From an uncultured Eubacteriales bacterium (GTDB lineage: Bacteria > Bacillota > Clostridia > Christensenellales > Aristaeellaceae): 58,729 bases of DNA. Of the stretch, positions 40,128 to 49,086 are shown piece by piece. Under the pieces are notes generated by a model that was not told the DNA's origin, did not search any database, and was given only the letters and a program-made list of their open reading frames with translations. The stretch is from NCBI GenBank assembly GCA_902793605.1, contig CADBEB010000017.1, positions 4,029 through 62,757 on the forward strand. The letters are read 5' to 3'. A program made the position numbers and the translations under genes. How positions within the stretch are numbered: the stretch's first letter is position 1; the number at the start of each line of letters is the position of its first letter.

Positions 40128-40970
40128 ATGTATCCAATTGTAAAAAAGCGCGTTCTGAACGAGACAGTAACGCTGATGGAGGTCGAAGCGCCCCTGGTCG
40201 CGCGGAAAGCAAAACCGGGGCAGTTCATTATCTTCCGGATTGACGAAGAAGGGGAGCGGGTACCGCTGACGATCGCCGGATACGACCGGGAGAGGGGCAC
40301 CGTAACCATCATCTTCCAGAAGGTCGGATATACGACGGAAAAACTGGATACCCTGAACGAGGGCGACAGCCTGCTCGATTTTGTCGGCCCGCTTGGTGAG
40401 CCGAGTCATACAGAAGGGATCCGGCGCTGCGCCGTAATCGGCGGCGGCCTCGGTGTGGCTATTGCCTATCCACAGGCAAAAGCCCTGCACGATGCAGGCG
40501 CAGAGGTCGACCTGATCGTCGGATTCCGGAACGAGCACCTGATCATCCTGAAGGACGAGCTGGAAGCTGCCTGCACCAACCTGATCATCATGACGGACGA
40601 CGGCAGCAACGGCAATAAGGGCTTTGTCACCCAGGCGCTCCAGAAGCAGATTGACGCCGGACGGAACTATGACACGGTGATCGCCATCGGCCCCCTGCCG
40701 ATGATGAAAGCTGTCTGTGAGATGACCAGGGAGCCGAAGATCAGAACCATTGTCAGCATGAATCCCATCATGATCGACGGAACGGGAATGTGCGGCGGAT
40801 GCCGCCTGACTGTTGGCGGAGAGACCAAGTTCGCATGTGTGGACGGTCCGGATTTTGACGGGCACCTGGTGGACTTTGATGAAGCAATGGCGAGGGGACG
40901 TATGTTCCGGCCTGAAGAAGCGAGGGCAAAGGAAAAGCACCTTTGCCGGATGACCGGGGAGGCGAGATAA
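40128..40970 (+). CDS. nfnA: Ferredoxin:NADP oxidoreductase subunit alpha (FAD/[2Fe-2S] protein)
   Basis: The small subunit of the NfnAB complex, which couples ferredoxin, NADH and NADPH by flavin-based electron bifurcation. GGAGGAGAAGGT precedes ATG. The 280-residue protein has the FAD motif RVPLTIAGY (about residues 45-53), the NAD-binding IGGGLGVAIAYPQAK, and a C-terminal iron-sulfur segment GTGMCGGCRLTVGGETKFAC with three cysteines, as in NfnA, where an Asp completes the ligand set. The same fold serves as the electron-transfer subunit of dihydroorotate dehydrogenase, but pairing with the next gene indicates NfnA. Confidence 0.92.
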   Translation: MYPIVKKRVLNETVTLMEVEAPLVARKAKPGQFIIFRIDEEGERVPLTIAGYDRERGTVTIIFQKVGYTTEKLDTLNEGDSLLDFVGPLGEPSHTEGIRRCAVIGGGLGVAIAYPQAKALHDAGAEVDLIVGFRNEHLIILKDELEAACTNLIIMTDDGSNGNKGFVTQALQKQIDAGRNYDTVIAIGPLPMMKAVCEMTREPKIRTIVSMNPIMIDGTGMCGGCRLTVGGETKFACVDGPDFDGHLVDFDEAMARGRMFRPEEARAKEKHLCRMTGEAR

Positions 40971-40972
40971 CG

Positions 40973-42355
40973 ATGGCCAATATGAGTCTGCAGAAGCACC
41001 CCATGCCCGAACAGGATCCGGTGGTCCGTGCCGGCAACTTCAAGGAAGTTGCGCTGGGATATACTCCGGAAATCGCGGTGGAAGAAGCGCAGCGATGCCT
41101 GCACTGCAAGAACGCTCCCTGCGTGACCGGCTGCCCGGTGAATGTACCGATTCCGGATTTTATCGACCGGATCAAGGAAGGCGATTTTGAAGGCGCCTAT
41201 CAGGTCATCCGGTCCCAGAATGCGCTGCCTGCGATCTGCGGCCGTGTTTGTCCGCAGGAGAGCCAGTGCGAGAGCAAATGCGTTCGCGGCATCAAGGGCG
41301 AACCGGTCGGCATCGGACGTCTGGAACGCTTTGCGGCGGATACTGCTATGGCAGCGGGCAAGGCAAACGCCGGGAAGGCGCCTGCCTGCGGAAAGAAGGC
41401 TGCAGTGATCGGAAGCGGCCCTGCGGGACTGACCTGTGCGGGCCAGCTTGCCAAAGCAGGATGGGATGTGACTGTCTATGAAGCGCTTCACACGGCCGGT
41501 GGCGTACTGATGTACGGTATTCCGGAATTCCGGCTTCCAAAGGCCTTGGTGGAACGGGAGATCAGCAGCCTGAAGGAACTGGGCGTGAAGATCATTACCA
41601 ACGCTGTGGCCGGCAAGGCGTTCACGGTTGACGAACTGCTGGAGGAAGGCAACGATGCTGTATTCATTGGAAGCGGCGCCGGGCTTCCGAACTTCCAGAA
41701 AATCCCGGGCGAAAGCCTCTGCGGGGTCTATTCCGCAAATGAATTCCTGACACGGCTGAACCTGATGAAGGCTTATACCTTTCCGGAACATGACACACCG
41801 GTGAAGGTCGGCGCACATGTGGCTGTCATCGGCGGAGGCAATGTGGCGATGGATGCCGCGCGCTGCGCGAAACGGCTGGGCGCTGAGGTTACGATCCTGT
41901 ACCGCCGGAGCGAAGCGGAGATGCCTGCCCGGGCAGAGGAAGTACACCACGCGAAGGAAGAAGGCATTCATTTCCACATGCTGACGGCTCCGACTTCCAT
42001 TGAAGGCGATGAAAACGGCTTTGTGAAATCGATCCGCTGTATTGAGATGAAACTCGGTGAGCCTGATGAACGCGGCCGCAGACGGCCGGTGCCGATTGAG
42101 GGAAGCGAGTATGAGCTGCCGATGGAGACAGTGATCGTTGCGATCGGTAACAGCCCGAACCCGCTGATCAAGAAAACAACGCCGGACCTGCCGACGGAAC
42201 GGTGGGGCGGCATCCAGACGGATGAAAACGGACGGACCGGGAAGAAAAACGTCTATGCCGGCGGCGACGCCGTGACCGGCGCTGCGACCGTTATCCTGGC
42301 CATGGGCGCCGGCAAGAAAGCTGCAGCCGCGATCCTGGAGGATCATCCCTCCTGA
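40973..42355 (+). CDS. nfnB: NfnB / NADPH-dependent glutamate-synthase-like oxidoreductase
   Basis: The large NfnB subunit, 460 residues, homologous to the glutamate synthase small subunit. GGGGAGGCGAGATAACG precedes ATG 40973, two bases after the nfnA stop. Two N-terminal cysteine sets for [4Fe-4S] clusters are visible, CLHCKNAPCVTGCPV and CGRVCPQESQCESKC, then the FAD motif VIGSGPAGLTCAGQLAKAGW, the NADPH motif VIGGGNVAMDAARCAKRLG, and the C-terminal GDAVTGAATVILAMGAGKKA. With NfnA it would balance NADPH and ferredoxin pools in an anaerobe. A GltB partner is absent, favouring NfnB over glutamate synthase. Gene sometimes named gltA in databases. Confidence 0.92.
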   Translation: MANMSLQKHPMPEQDPVVRAGNFKEVALGYTPEIAVEEAQRCLHCKNAPCVTGCPVNVPIPDFIDRIKEGDFEGAYQVIRSQNALPAICGRVCPQESQCESKCVRGIKGEPVGIGRLERFAADTAMAAGKANAGKAPACGKKAAVIGSGPAGLTCAGQLAKAGWDVTVYEALHTAGGVLMYGIPEFRLPKALVEREISSLKELGVKIITNAVAGKAFTVDELLEEGNDAVFIGSGAGLPNFQKIPGESLCGVYSANEFLTRLNLMKAYTFPEHDTPVKVGAHVAVIGGGNVAMDAARCAKRLGAEVTILYRRSEAEMPARAEEVHHAKEEGIHFHMLTAPTSIEGDENGFVKSIRCIEMKLGEPDERGRRRPVPIEGSEYELPMETVIVAIGNSPNPLIKKTTPDLPTERWGGIQTDENGRTGKKNVYAGGDAVTGAATVILAMGAGKKAAAAILEDHPS

Positions 42356-42378
42356 CCGCAAAAGAAAGAGAGGAACAG

Positions 42379-43875
42379 ATGTTCGGGTTTGATGAGCGGT
42401 ATGCCATGTTCGACATCACTCCGGTGGAGAATCAGTTTGTACTGGAGTACCTTCCGGACGCCAAAGGGGACTATGTGAAAGTCTACCTTTACGGATTGAT
42501 GCGCTGCTATCACCCCGAAGAAGACATGAGCCTCGAACGGATGAGCCGTGAGCTGAACATGACGGAAGACGATATAACCGCCGCATTCCGTTACTGGGAA
42601 AGGCGGAAACTGGTCCGACGCGTGAGCGATAACCCTCCGAAGTGGCAGTATATCAATATCAAACAAAAGAGCCTTACAGACGGCAGTGAGCCTGCAGATC
42701 CTGAATTTGAGGAATTCAGCCGGTCCATCTACGATGTTTTTGACGGTGTGCGCAGGCTGCACGGCAACGAACTGAACACCTGTTTCGAATGGCGGGAGGA
42801 CCTGAAGCTTCCGACTGAAGTAATCATCATGCTGTTGAACCATATGGTTCAGACCAAAGGGAAAAACTTCAAATTCAGTGACGCGCAGAAGGTTGCTATA
42901 AGGATGGCAAACGATAACACCCGAACCGTGGAAGAGGCGGAAGCGTTTTTTTCGCGGGATGAAAGCCTGTATGGGGGTGCACGGAAGATCCTGAAACTGC
43001 TCGGAAAGAGCTATCAACCCTCGGAAGCGCAGGTGGAGATGTACCGAAAGTGGACGCGGGAATGGCATTTCTCCCATGAAGCAGTTGAAGAAGCAGTGAA
43101 GCTGACAGCCAAGGGTGATCCCAGTATGGGATACCTGGACGGGATCCTCAGGAGTATGCGCCAGGAGAACGCCGCAGAGGAAGAATTGAAACCTGAGCAG
43201 GTGATCCGTTCTTCACACCGAGCCGACGCGCTGAAAGAGATCCTGAAGGTACTCGGCAGGGGTGAAGTCATGCCGCAGAATCTGGAATTGTACGACCGGA
43301 TGAAAACGCTGTATCCGCAGGACGTGATCCTGACTGCCGCCCGCGAGTGCAGCTACAGCGGGAAAGGCATCGAGGACGTGCTGAAGCTGCTGGAGAGCTG
43401 GAAGGACAAAGGGCTGGAGAACAGCACGCAGGTCAACCAATATGTGAAGGATTTCCACAACCAGACGGAGCTGATCCGCGAACTGCGGAATCTCTGGGGA
43501 ATGGATCCGTCACGCGTCAGGAAAACAGACCGGGGTCTTGTTTCCAAATGGGAGAAAGATCTGGGATTCAGCCGGGAAATGATCCTGACGGCGGCGGCAT
43601 ACGCCGCTGACGCAACAATCCCGACCACATACCTGGACAAGATCCTGACGGAATACAAAGAAAAGGGTATCACAACCCCGGAACAAGCAGAAAAGGAACG
43701 AAAACAGTACCGGACGGCAAGTGGCAAGACTGCCGGGAAGCCGGTCCGCACCGTCGTCGCTCAACAGTACGAACAACGAGACTACACCGGTGTACAGGAT
43801 GAATTGATTGCGCAGCAGGACAAAGATATGGAAGAATTCATGCGCAATGAGAACGGAGGAAAGCCCGATGCGTGA
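42379..43875 (+). CDS. DnaD domain replication protein with three DnaD repeats
   Basis: A 498-residue primosome protein of the DnaD/DnaB type. GAAAGAGAGGAACAG precedes ATG. Residues 1-95 look like a winged helix (MSRELNMTEDDITAAFRYWE). Three helical DnaB_2-type repeats follow near 200-258 (ARKILKLLGKSY...GYLDGILRSM), 282-345 (LKEILKVLGRGE...VLKLLESW) and 369-430 (LRNLWGMDPSR...TYLDKILTEY). A polar tail ends the protein. These proteins remodel DNA at the origin or stalled forks so that the helicase loader can act. The next gene, overlapping by eight bases, encodes that loader-type ATPase, which supports the role. Confidence 0.88.
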   Translation: MFGFDERYAMFDITPVENQFVLEYLPDAKGDYVKVYLYGLMRCYHPEEDMSLERMSRELNMTEDDITAAFRYWERRKLVRRVSDNPPKWQYINIKQKSLTDGSEPADPEFEEFSRSIYDVFDGVRRLHGNELNTCFEWREDLKLPTEVIIMLLNHMVQTKGKNFKFSDAQKVAIRMANDNTRTVEEAEAFFSRDESLYGGARKILKLLGKSYQPSEAQVEMYRKWTREWHFSHEAVEEAVKLTAKGDPSMGYLDGILRSMRQENAAEEELKPEQVIRSSHRADALKEILKVLGRGEVMPQNLELYDRMKTLYPQDVILTAARECSYSGKGIEDVLKLLESWKDKGLENSTQVNQYVKDFHNQTELIRELRNLWGMDPSRVRKTDRGLVSKWEKDLGFSREMILTAAAYAADATIPTTYLDKILTEYKEKGITTPEQAEKERKQYRTASGKTAGKPVRTVVAQQYEQRDYTGVQDELIAQQDKDMEEFMRNENGGKPDA

Positions 43876-44827
43876 GGATCTGCTGACGGAGATTGAAACC
43901 GAATACGAACAGATCCGCGCGGAGAACGAGCGGACAGAGGATGCCCGGAAGGAAAGAATCCGCGCGGAACAGCCGGAAATCTATGATCTTATCCGGGAAC
44001 GGCAGGAGCTCATTTACAACGCGCTGCGGGCAATCGTGAGCAAAGGCGGGGATTCGGACCACCTTGCGGAAAAAATGATGAGACTGACGGCGGAGATCCG
44101 CGAAAAACTGACAGCTGCGGGATTTCCGGCGGATTATCTTGCGCCAGTATATCGCTGCCCGCTGTGCAAAGACACAGGCAAGGTCGGCGAGCTGATTAAG
44201 GAGCCCTGCGAATGCCTGAAAAAAGCCTATCAGAAAAAGCTTCGTGAAGAGATCGGCCTGAAAAGCGACAGGCAGGAAACTTTTGAGAATTTCAACCTTT
44301 ACATTTTTCCGGATGAAGCTCTTCCCGGGAAAAAATACAGTCAGCGAAAACTTATGGAGATGCGCAGAAAGGAATGCGAGGAGTGGTCTGACAGCTATCC
44401 CAAAGCTGAGCATCAGAATCTGCTGCTGACCGGTAAATCCGGCCTCGGAAAAACCTTTCTGCTGCATGCGATTGCAGAGCGCCTGATCGAGCGTGATGTG
44501 AACGTGCTGATCATCAGCGCTTACAAGATGCTCGAGATCGTTCGAAGAGCGTATTTTTCCAATGAGGAGACCGCTGACGAGATCACCGATGCCGAGGTCC
44601 TGATGATCGATGATCTCGGCAGTGAGCCGCTGATGCAGAACGTGACGGTGGAACAGCTGTTCAACCTGCTGAACGAACGGCAGAACAAGGGACTGTCAAC
44701 GATCATCACCACCAACCTGACGATGGATGAGATCAAGAGCCGGTATACGGAGAGGATCGCATCCCGTCTGCGCGCGCGGGACAAATGGAAGGTGATTACG
44801 CTGGAAGGGAAGGACATTCGCAGCTGA
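43868..44827 (+). CDS. DnaC/DnaI-type helicase loader ATPase
   Basis: A 319-residue AAA+ protein predicted to load the replicative helicase. CGGAGGAAAGCCCG precedes ATG 43868, inside the end of the dnaD-like gene. The N-terminal half is helical and carries a zinc-type cluster CPLCKDTG...CEC (about residues 98-118), as in DnaI. The ATPase domain shows Walker A TGKSGLGKTF, Walker B VLMIDDLGSEP, sensor ITTNLTMDE and a final Arg-rich segment RIASRLRARDKW. IstB transposition helpers share the fold, but no istA is present and pairing with DnaD argues for replication. Confidence 0.9.
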   Translation: MREDLLTEIETEYEQIRAENERTEDARKERIRAEQPEIYDLIRERQELIYNALRAIVSKGGDSDHLAEKMMRLTAEIREKLTAAGFPADYLAPVYRCPLCKDTGKVGELIKEPCECLKKAYQKKLREEIGLKSDRQETFENFNLYIFPDEALPGKKYSQRKLMEMRRKECEEWSDSYPKAEHQNLLLTGKSGLGKTFLLHAIAERLIERDVNVLIISAYKMLEIVRRAYFSNEETADEITDAEVLMIDDLGSEPLMQNVTVEQLFNLLNERQNKGLSTIITTNLTMDEIKSRYTERIASRLRARDKWKVITLEGKDIRS

Positions 44828-44839
44828 GGAGGATCAACG

Positions 44840-45178
44840 ATGAATATCCAGATCTACTGCGGCAAGAAGAACTTTGACGCGCAGAAGGCAGAACGCTGGT
44901 TCAAGGAACGGAGGATTCCGTTCCAGACACTGGATCTGAAAAAGCATAAACTCGGGGAGAGGGAGATCCGCCTGATGATTTCGGTGATCGGAATGGAAAA
45001 CCTGATCGACCGGGAAGACAAAAAAGTCAAGGAGCATCCGGCCTGCTACTACGACAGGGCGGAAATGCTGATCCCCGCGATCCAGGAGGCGCCCTGGCTT
45101 CTGAAACTACCGATCGTCCGAAACGGAAACAGGATGACCCAGGGCTATCAGCCGGACGAATGGGAGAAGTGGGAATGA
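44840..45178 (+). CDS. ArsC/Spx-family thioredoxin-fold protein without the catalytic cysteine
   Basis: A 112-residue protein with the ArsC/Spx fold: IQIYCGKKNFDAQKAERWF at the start and LLKLPIVRNG near the end, where the family has a cis-Pro strand. The usual active-site Cys after Asn-Pro is Phe/Asn here (KKNF); the only nearby Cys is at residue 7. It is therefore unlikely to be an arsenate reductase and may be a regulator of the Spx/YusI kind or an uncharacterised redox protein. AGGAGGATCAACG precedes ATG, 12 bases after the loader gene, and it overlaps the next gene as ATGA. Confidence 0.75.
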   Translation: MNIQIYCGKKNFDAQKAERWFKERRIPFQTLDLKKHKLGEREIRLMISVIGMENLIDREDKKVKEHPACYYDRAEMLIPAIQEAPWLLKLPIVRNGNRMTQGYQPDEWEKWE

Positions 45179-45867
45179 AAATACATGGATTACAGAAAAT
45201 GACGCTGCTGGACTATCCGGGACGGGTGGCCTGTACCGTCTTTTTTGGCGGGTGCAACATGCGGTGCCCTTTCTGCCACAATGCTGAATTGCTGGACGGG
45301 ACCGCACCGGCCGTCATGGATGATGAGGAACTGCTCTCCTTTCTGAAAAAGAGGCAGGGCCTGCTCGACGGCGTTGCCTTTACCGGCGGTGAACCGCTGC
45401 TGCAGAAGGATCTTCCGGAGTTGATGGGAAAGATCCGGGACCTGGGCTATCCGGTGAAGCTGGACACGAACGGGACATTCCCCGACCGGTTGAACCGAAT
45501 GATCACGGACGGCCTGGTCCAGTATGTGGCGATGGATATCAAAAACAGCCAGGAACGCTACGCGGATACTGCCGGCCTGAAGGAAATGGACCTGGCACCT
45601 GTCCGGGAAAGCGTTTCCCTCCTGATGGAGGGGAGGACGGAGTATGAGTTCCGGACAACGGTTGTCGCCGAACTGCACGATGACAGGAGTTTCAGCGGGA
45701 TCGGAAAATGGATCAAAGGAGCAGCGCATTACTATCTGCAGAAGTTTACCGACCGCGAAACGGTTCCTTTCGAGGGCCTGCACGCGCCGACGGATGATCA
45801 GATGAGAAAGTGGGCGGAGATGCTCCGGCCGGATATCCCGGCGGTCGAACTGCGGGGCGTAGACTGA
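45175..45867 (+). CDS. Radical SAM activase, anaerobic ribonucleotide reductase activating protein type (NrdG2)
   Basis: A 230-residue radical SAM enzyme. ATG 45175 overlaps the preceding TGA; a second ATG at 45160 is less likely. The [4Fe-4S] motif is GGCNMRCPFCHN (CxxxCxxC), preceded by MTLLDYPGRVACTVFF, characteristic of the group annotated as anaerobic ribonucleoside-triphosphate reductase activating protein. VAFTGGEPLLQ is the SAM-binding GGE motif. It would generate the glycyl radical of a class III reductase, but nrdD is not in the window, so it might serve another glycyl-radical enzyme. Confidence 0.9.
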   Translation: MKIHGLQKMTLLDYPGRVACTVFFGGCNMRCPFCHNAELLDGTAPAVMDDEELLSFLKKRQGLLDGVAFTGGEPLLQKDLPELMGKIRDLGYPVKLDTNGTFPDRLNRMITDGLVQYVAMDIKNSQERYADTAGLKEMDLAPVRESVSLLMEGRTEYEFRTTVVAELHDDRSFSGIGKWIKGAAHYYLQKFTDRETVPFEGLHAPTDDQMRKWAEMLRPDIPAVELRGVD

Positions 45868-45887
45868 AACAGAACGGAGTGATCAAT

Positions 45888-47009
45888 ATGCTGCTGAAAA
45901 ACGGGAACGTATTTGACGGAGAGCAGTTCCTGGAGGGAATGGAGGTACGCCTTGCCGGGGATATCGTCGCGGAGACCGGCTATGACCTGCAGGCATCCGA
46001 CGATGAGAAGATCATTGACCTGGCGGGTGATTACCTGCTGCCGGGCTTTGTGGATGTTCATATCCACGCATTCAAAGGCCGGGATACGATGAACGGCGAG
46101 GAAGCCGTACGGAGTATGAGCAGGGAGCTGTTCCGGCTCGGGGTTGCAGGATTCTGCCCCACGACCATGAGCGCTGACGAGGAAGATACGATGAAGGCGG
46201 TTGCCGGCATCCGCGCAGTGATGGTTCAGCCGGAGCCTGAAGGTGCAGCGGTACTCGGCGCGCATATGGAAGCACCTTTTCTCCAGGAAGAACGGGCGGG
46301 AGCGCAACGGAAGGAGTTCTTCCGGGATCCGGACTGGGACAGCTTTGTCCGGATGACCGGCGGCTGTGAGGATACTGTCCGGCTGATCACGATGGCGCCG
46401 GAGCGGAAAGGCAGCGAAGCATTCATCCGGAAAGCCGTTTCCAAAGGCATCCGTGTGTCTGCAGGACACACAAGCGCCGATGCAGAAACATTCCACCGGG
46501 CGGTGAAGTGGGGGATCAACCATGTCACCCATACCTTCAACGCCCAGACACCGCTGAAACACCGTGAACCCGGTATTCCGGGCGCTGCACTGACAGAGGA
46601 CGGCGTATACTGTGAGATGATCTGTGACGGCATCCACCTGCACCATGATATCGTGAGACTGATTGCCCGGTGCAAGGGTGCTGAAAAGGCCGTAGCGATT
46701 ACCGATGCGATGGAAGCGGCCGGAATGCCAGAGGGCAATTACTCCCTCGGAGGGCAGCGGGTCATCGTGAAGGACGGCGCCGCGAGACTGGCAGACGGAA
46801 CGCTGGCCGGCTCAGTACTGACGATGCCGAATGCACTGGAAAACCTGATCCATCGTTTCGGGATCGATCCAACGGAAGCCTGCGCGATGTGCACTTCCGC
46901 ACCGGCAGATTCCATCGGAGAAACGAGATTCGGCCGTATCACGGCAGGAAGCCCGGTGCCGCTGACAAGATGGGAACGGGACTGGAAAATGAAAGGAATT
47001 GTCAGATAA
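45888..47009 (+). CDS. nagA: N-acetylglucosamine-6-phosphate deacetylase
   Basis: A cytoplasmic amidohydrolase that removes acetate from GlcNAc-6-phosphate in amino-sugar recycling. ACGGAGTGATCAAT precedes ATG 45888. The 373-residue protein has metal-site DVHIHAFKG (the HxH usually reads HxHG), HMEAPFL with the metal Glu, SAGHTSADAE, THTFNAQTPL (usually HxFNAM) and the catalytic Asp in AITDAMEAAGMPEG. The nagB deaminase is not adjacent. It likely recycles wall GlcNAc in this operon of mixed housekeeping genes. Confidence 0.93.
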   Translation: MLLKNGNVFDGEQFLEGMEVRLAGDIVAETGYDLQASDDEKIIDLAGDYLLPGFVDVHIHAFKGRDTMNGEEAVRSMSRELFRLGVAGFCPTTMSADEEDTMKAVAGIRAVMVQPEPEGAAVLGAHMEAPFLQEERAGAQRKEFFRDPDWDSFVRMTGGCEDTVRLITMAPERKGSEAFIRKAVSKGIRVSAGHTSADAETFHRAVKWGINHVTHTFNAQTPLKHREPGIPGAALTEDGVYCEMICDGIHLHHDIVRLIARCKGAEKAVAITDAMEAAGMPEGNYSLGGQRVIVKDGAARLADGTLAGSVLTMPNALENLIHRFGIDPTEACAMCTSAPADSIGETRFGRITAGSPVPLTRWERDWKMKGIVR

Positions 47010-47104
47010 ATCGCCGGATGATATAATTGTTCGAGAGCTTTCCGGGTTGCCCGGAGCTTCTTCGGCAAATTGATTTTTATTTATCTGTAAGAGGTGACGG
47101 ACAA

Positions 47105-47977
47105 TTGCGCAGCATGACCGGATACGGAAGCGGAAAGGTACAGAAAAAAGGCTGGGAAGTGACGGTTGATCTGAAGACGGTTAACCACCGGTTCCTGGAT
47201 CTGAGCCTGCGTCTTCCCCGGAATCTGGCATTCCTCGAACAAACGGTGAGGGAACAGGTCGGCAGGCAGATCATTCGCGGGCATGTGGATGTTTTCCTGA
47301 CGGTCACACGCCCGGCCGGTTCTTCCTCACAGGTGGACAGTGATCCGGACCTTGCAGTCCTGTATGTACAGGCTGCAAACGAAATCGCAGCAAAAGCCGG
47401 TGTGGCGAACGACATGACTGTCAGCCGACTGATGCAGCAGGACGGCGTGATCACGTTGACCGAAGCAGAGATGGACGAGGAATCCGTGACCGCAGCGTGC
47501 GCGGAAGCAGCAGAAAAAGCGGCCGCGCAGGTTACGCAGATGCGTGACAGGGAAGGCGTTCATCTCAAAGAGGACCTGAGGATGCATCTGGATGCGGCTG
47601 CAGCTTTACGGGAAAAGATCTGTGAGCGGGCGCCAAAGGTGGTGGATGAGTACCGCGAGAAACTGGAAGGCCGGCTGAAGCAGCTGATCACGGACGGCGT
47701 TGAACCGCAGCGCCTGGCTCAGGAGGTCGCGATCATCGCGGATCGCTGTGCAATCGATGAGGAGCTTTCCCGACTGGAGAGTCACATCAGGCAGATGCGT
47801 CAGTACCTGGACGCGGAAGGGGAGATCGGAAAGAAGATGGATTTCCTGATCCAGGAGATGAACCGGGAAGCAAATACCATCGGATCGAAGGCTTCCGATG
47901 CCGCGATCGCTCAACATGTGGTCAACCTGAAAAGCGAGATCGAAAAGCTGCGTGAGCAGATCCAGAATGTGGAGTGA
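47105..47977 (+). CDS. yicC: YicC/YloC family endoribonuclease
   Basis: This 290-residue protein belongs to a conserved family whose E. coli member has RNase activity. TTG 47105 is chosen: AAGAGGTGAC lies upstream and the product then begins MRSMTGYGSG, the expected N-terminus. Further landmarks are VNHRFLDLSLRLP and the C-terminal domain KKMDFLIQEMNREANTIGSK, typical of the family (DUF1732). It opens the conserved Bacillota order yicC-remA-gmk-rpoZ-coaBC. Confidence 0.93.
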   Translation: MRSMTGYGSGKVQKKGWEVTVDLKTVNHRFLDLSLRLPRNLAFLEQTVREQVGRQIIRGHVDVFLTVTRPAGSSSQVDSDPDLAVLYVQAANEIAAKAGVANDMTVSRLMQQDGVITLTEAEMDEESVTAACAEAAEKAAAQVTQMRDREGVHLKEDLRMHLDAAAALREKICERAPKVVDEYREKLEGRLKQLITDGVEPQRLAQEVAIIADRCAIDEELSRLESHIRQMRQYLDAEGEIGKKMDFLIQEMNREANTIGSKASDAAIAQHVVNLKSEIEKLREQIQNVE

Positions 47978-47982
47978 TATAA

Positions 47983-48240
47983 ATGAAGCTGGTGAACATC
48001 GGATACGGAAATATGATGGCTGCGGAACGTCTGGTTGCTGTCGTTTCTCCGGAAGCCGCACCGATCCGACGGATGGTGCAGGATGCCAGGGACTCCCGGC
48101 GCGTTATTGACGCAACCTGCGGCCACAAAACACGGGCGGTAATCGTGACCGATTCGGAACATGTAATTCTTTCACCGCTGCTGCCGGAAACAGTGGCGGC
48201 CCGGATAGACGAGCGCAAAGGGACGGAGGAAGAGGCATGA
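47983..48240 (+). CDS. remA: RemA family (DUF370) regulatory protein
   Basis: An 85-residue protein homologous to B. subtilis RemA, a DNA-binding activator of biofilm matrix and osmoprotection genes. Characteristic segments are [20 protein letters not shown], a central [16 protein letters not shown] and [14 protein letters not shown]. It starts six bases after yicC and its stop overlaps the gmk ATG, as in the standard cluster. It could regulate surface genes such as the island at 8-27 kb, but nothing here shows that directly. Confidence 0.93.
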   Translation: MKLVNIGYGNMMAAERLVAVVSPEAAPIRRMVQDARDSRRVIDATCGHKTRAVIVTDSEHVILSPLLPETVAARIDERKGTEEEA

Positions 48241-48839
48241 AAGAGAAAAGGAAAGGGATGCTGTTGGTCATTTCCGGCCCGTCAGGCGCCGGTAAGGGAA
48301 CGCTGGTATCGAGACTGCTTGACAAAGACCCAACATTTTGCTTTTCCGTAAGCGTGACTACACGGGAACGGCGGGAAAACGAGATCGAAGATGTTCATTA
48401 CCACTTTATTTCTGACGAAGAATATGATAAACTGCTTGCCGAGGACGCGTTCATCGAGCATGCAAGCGTCCATGGACACCGGTACGGCACACTGAAGAAT
48501 GAAGTATACGAGCGGATGGAGCGCGGGCAGAACGTACTGCTGGATATCGATCCGCAGGGTGCGAAAACCGTGATGGCCAAGGAGAAGGAATGCGTGAGCG
48601 TATTCATCCTTCCGCCGAGCTACCATGATCTGAAAGTGAGGCTGCACACCCGCAATACCGAGAACGAGGAAGAGATCCAGCGGCGGCTGAACAACGCCAA
48701 GGGCGAGATTCAGCAGATGAACAAATACCGCTATCTCATCGTGAACGACGACCTGGAACTGGCTTTTGATCAGCTGATGGCTGTCGTTCGGGCAGAAAAA
48801 CAGAATTCTGTCCGCTATATCCCGGAGATTGAGGAATAA
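48237..48839 (+). CDS. gmk: Guanylate kinase
   Basis: It phosphorylates GMP to GDP with ATP in the cytoplasm. The 200-residue length is standard. The P-loop is [16 protein letters not shown] (residues 14-29), followed by the GMP-binding [20 protein letters not shown] and HGHRYGT. GGAGGAAGAGGC precedes ATG, which overlaps the remA stop (ATGA). Confidence 0.96.
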   Translation: MKEKRKGMLLVISGPSGAGKGTLVSRLLDKDPTFCFSVSVTTRERRENEIEDVHYHFISDEEYDKLLAEDAFIEHASVHGHRYGTLKNEVYERMERGQNVLLDIDPQGAKTVMAKEKECVSVFILPPSYHDLKVRLHTRNTENEEEIQRRLNNAKGEIQQMNKYRYLIVNDDLELAFDQLMAVVRAEKQNSVRYIPEIEE

Positions 48840-48866
48840 CACAAAGTATCTGAGGAGGAAAAGAAA

Positions 48867-49085
48867 TTGTCTATCGTTGATCCGAGCGTACTGGAACTGC
48901 TGAACCATGCCGAGAGCCGATACACCCTGGTGGTGGAAGCGAGCAAACGCGGCCGCGAGATCGTAAACGGCGCCCTGCCGATGATCGACGCGGAAGGAAT
49001 GAAACCGCTGAAAATTGCCGTGGAGGAGATCAACCGCGGCCTTCTGACTTACGACAAGCCTGTTGAGCTGGAGGAGCAGAACTGA
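48867..49085 (+). CDS. rpoZ: RNA polymerase omega subunit
   Basis: A small assembly subunit of RNA polymerase, 72 residues. GAGGAGGAAAAGAAA precedes a TTG start. The conserved helix reads SRYTLVVEASKRGREI and a C-terminal KIAVEEINRGLLTY follows, as in other Bacillota omega proteins. Its position between gmk and coaBC is the standard order. Confidence 0.93.
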   Translation: MSIVDPSVLELLNHAESRYTLVVEASKRGREIVNGALPMIDAEGMKPLKIAVEEINRGLLTYDKPVELEEQN

Positions 49086-49086
49086 T

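Noticed and set aside
40973..42355. Glutamate synthase small subunit
   Set aside because: No large subunit nearby, and the immediate pairing with an NfnA-type gene fits NfnAB better.
40667..42361. A 564-codon minus-strand frame opposite nfnB
   Set aside because: Shadow of the nfnA/nfnB coding sequence; no start signal and no family resemblance.
43868..44827. IstB transposition helper of an IS21 element
   Set aside because: No istA or terminal repeats; the DnaD-type neighbour and the N-terminal zinc cluster fit a helicase loader.
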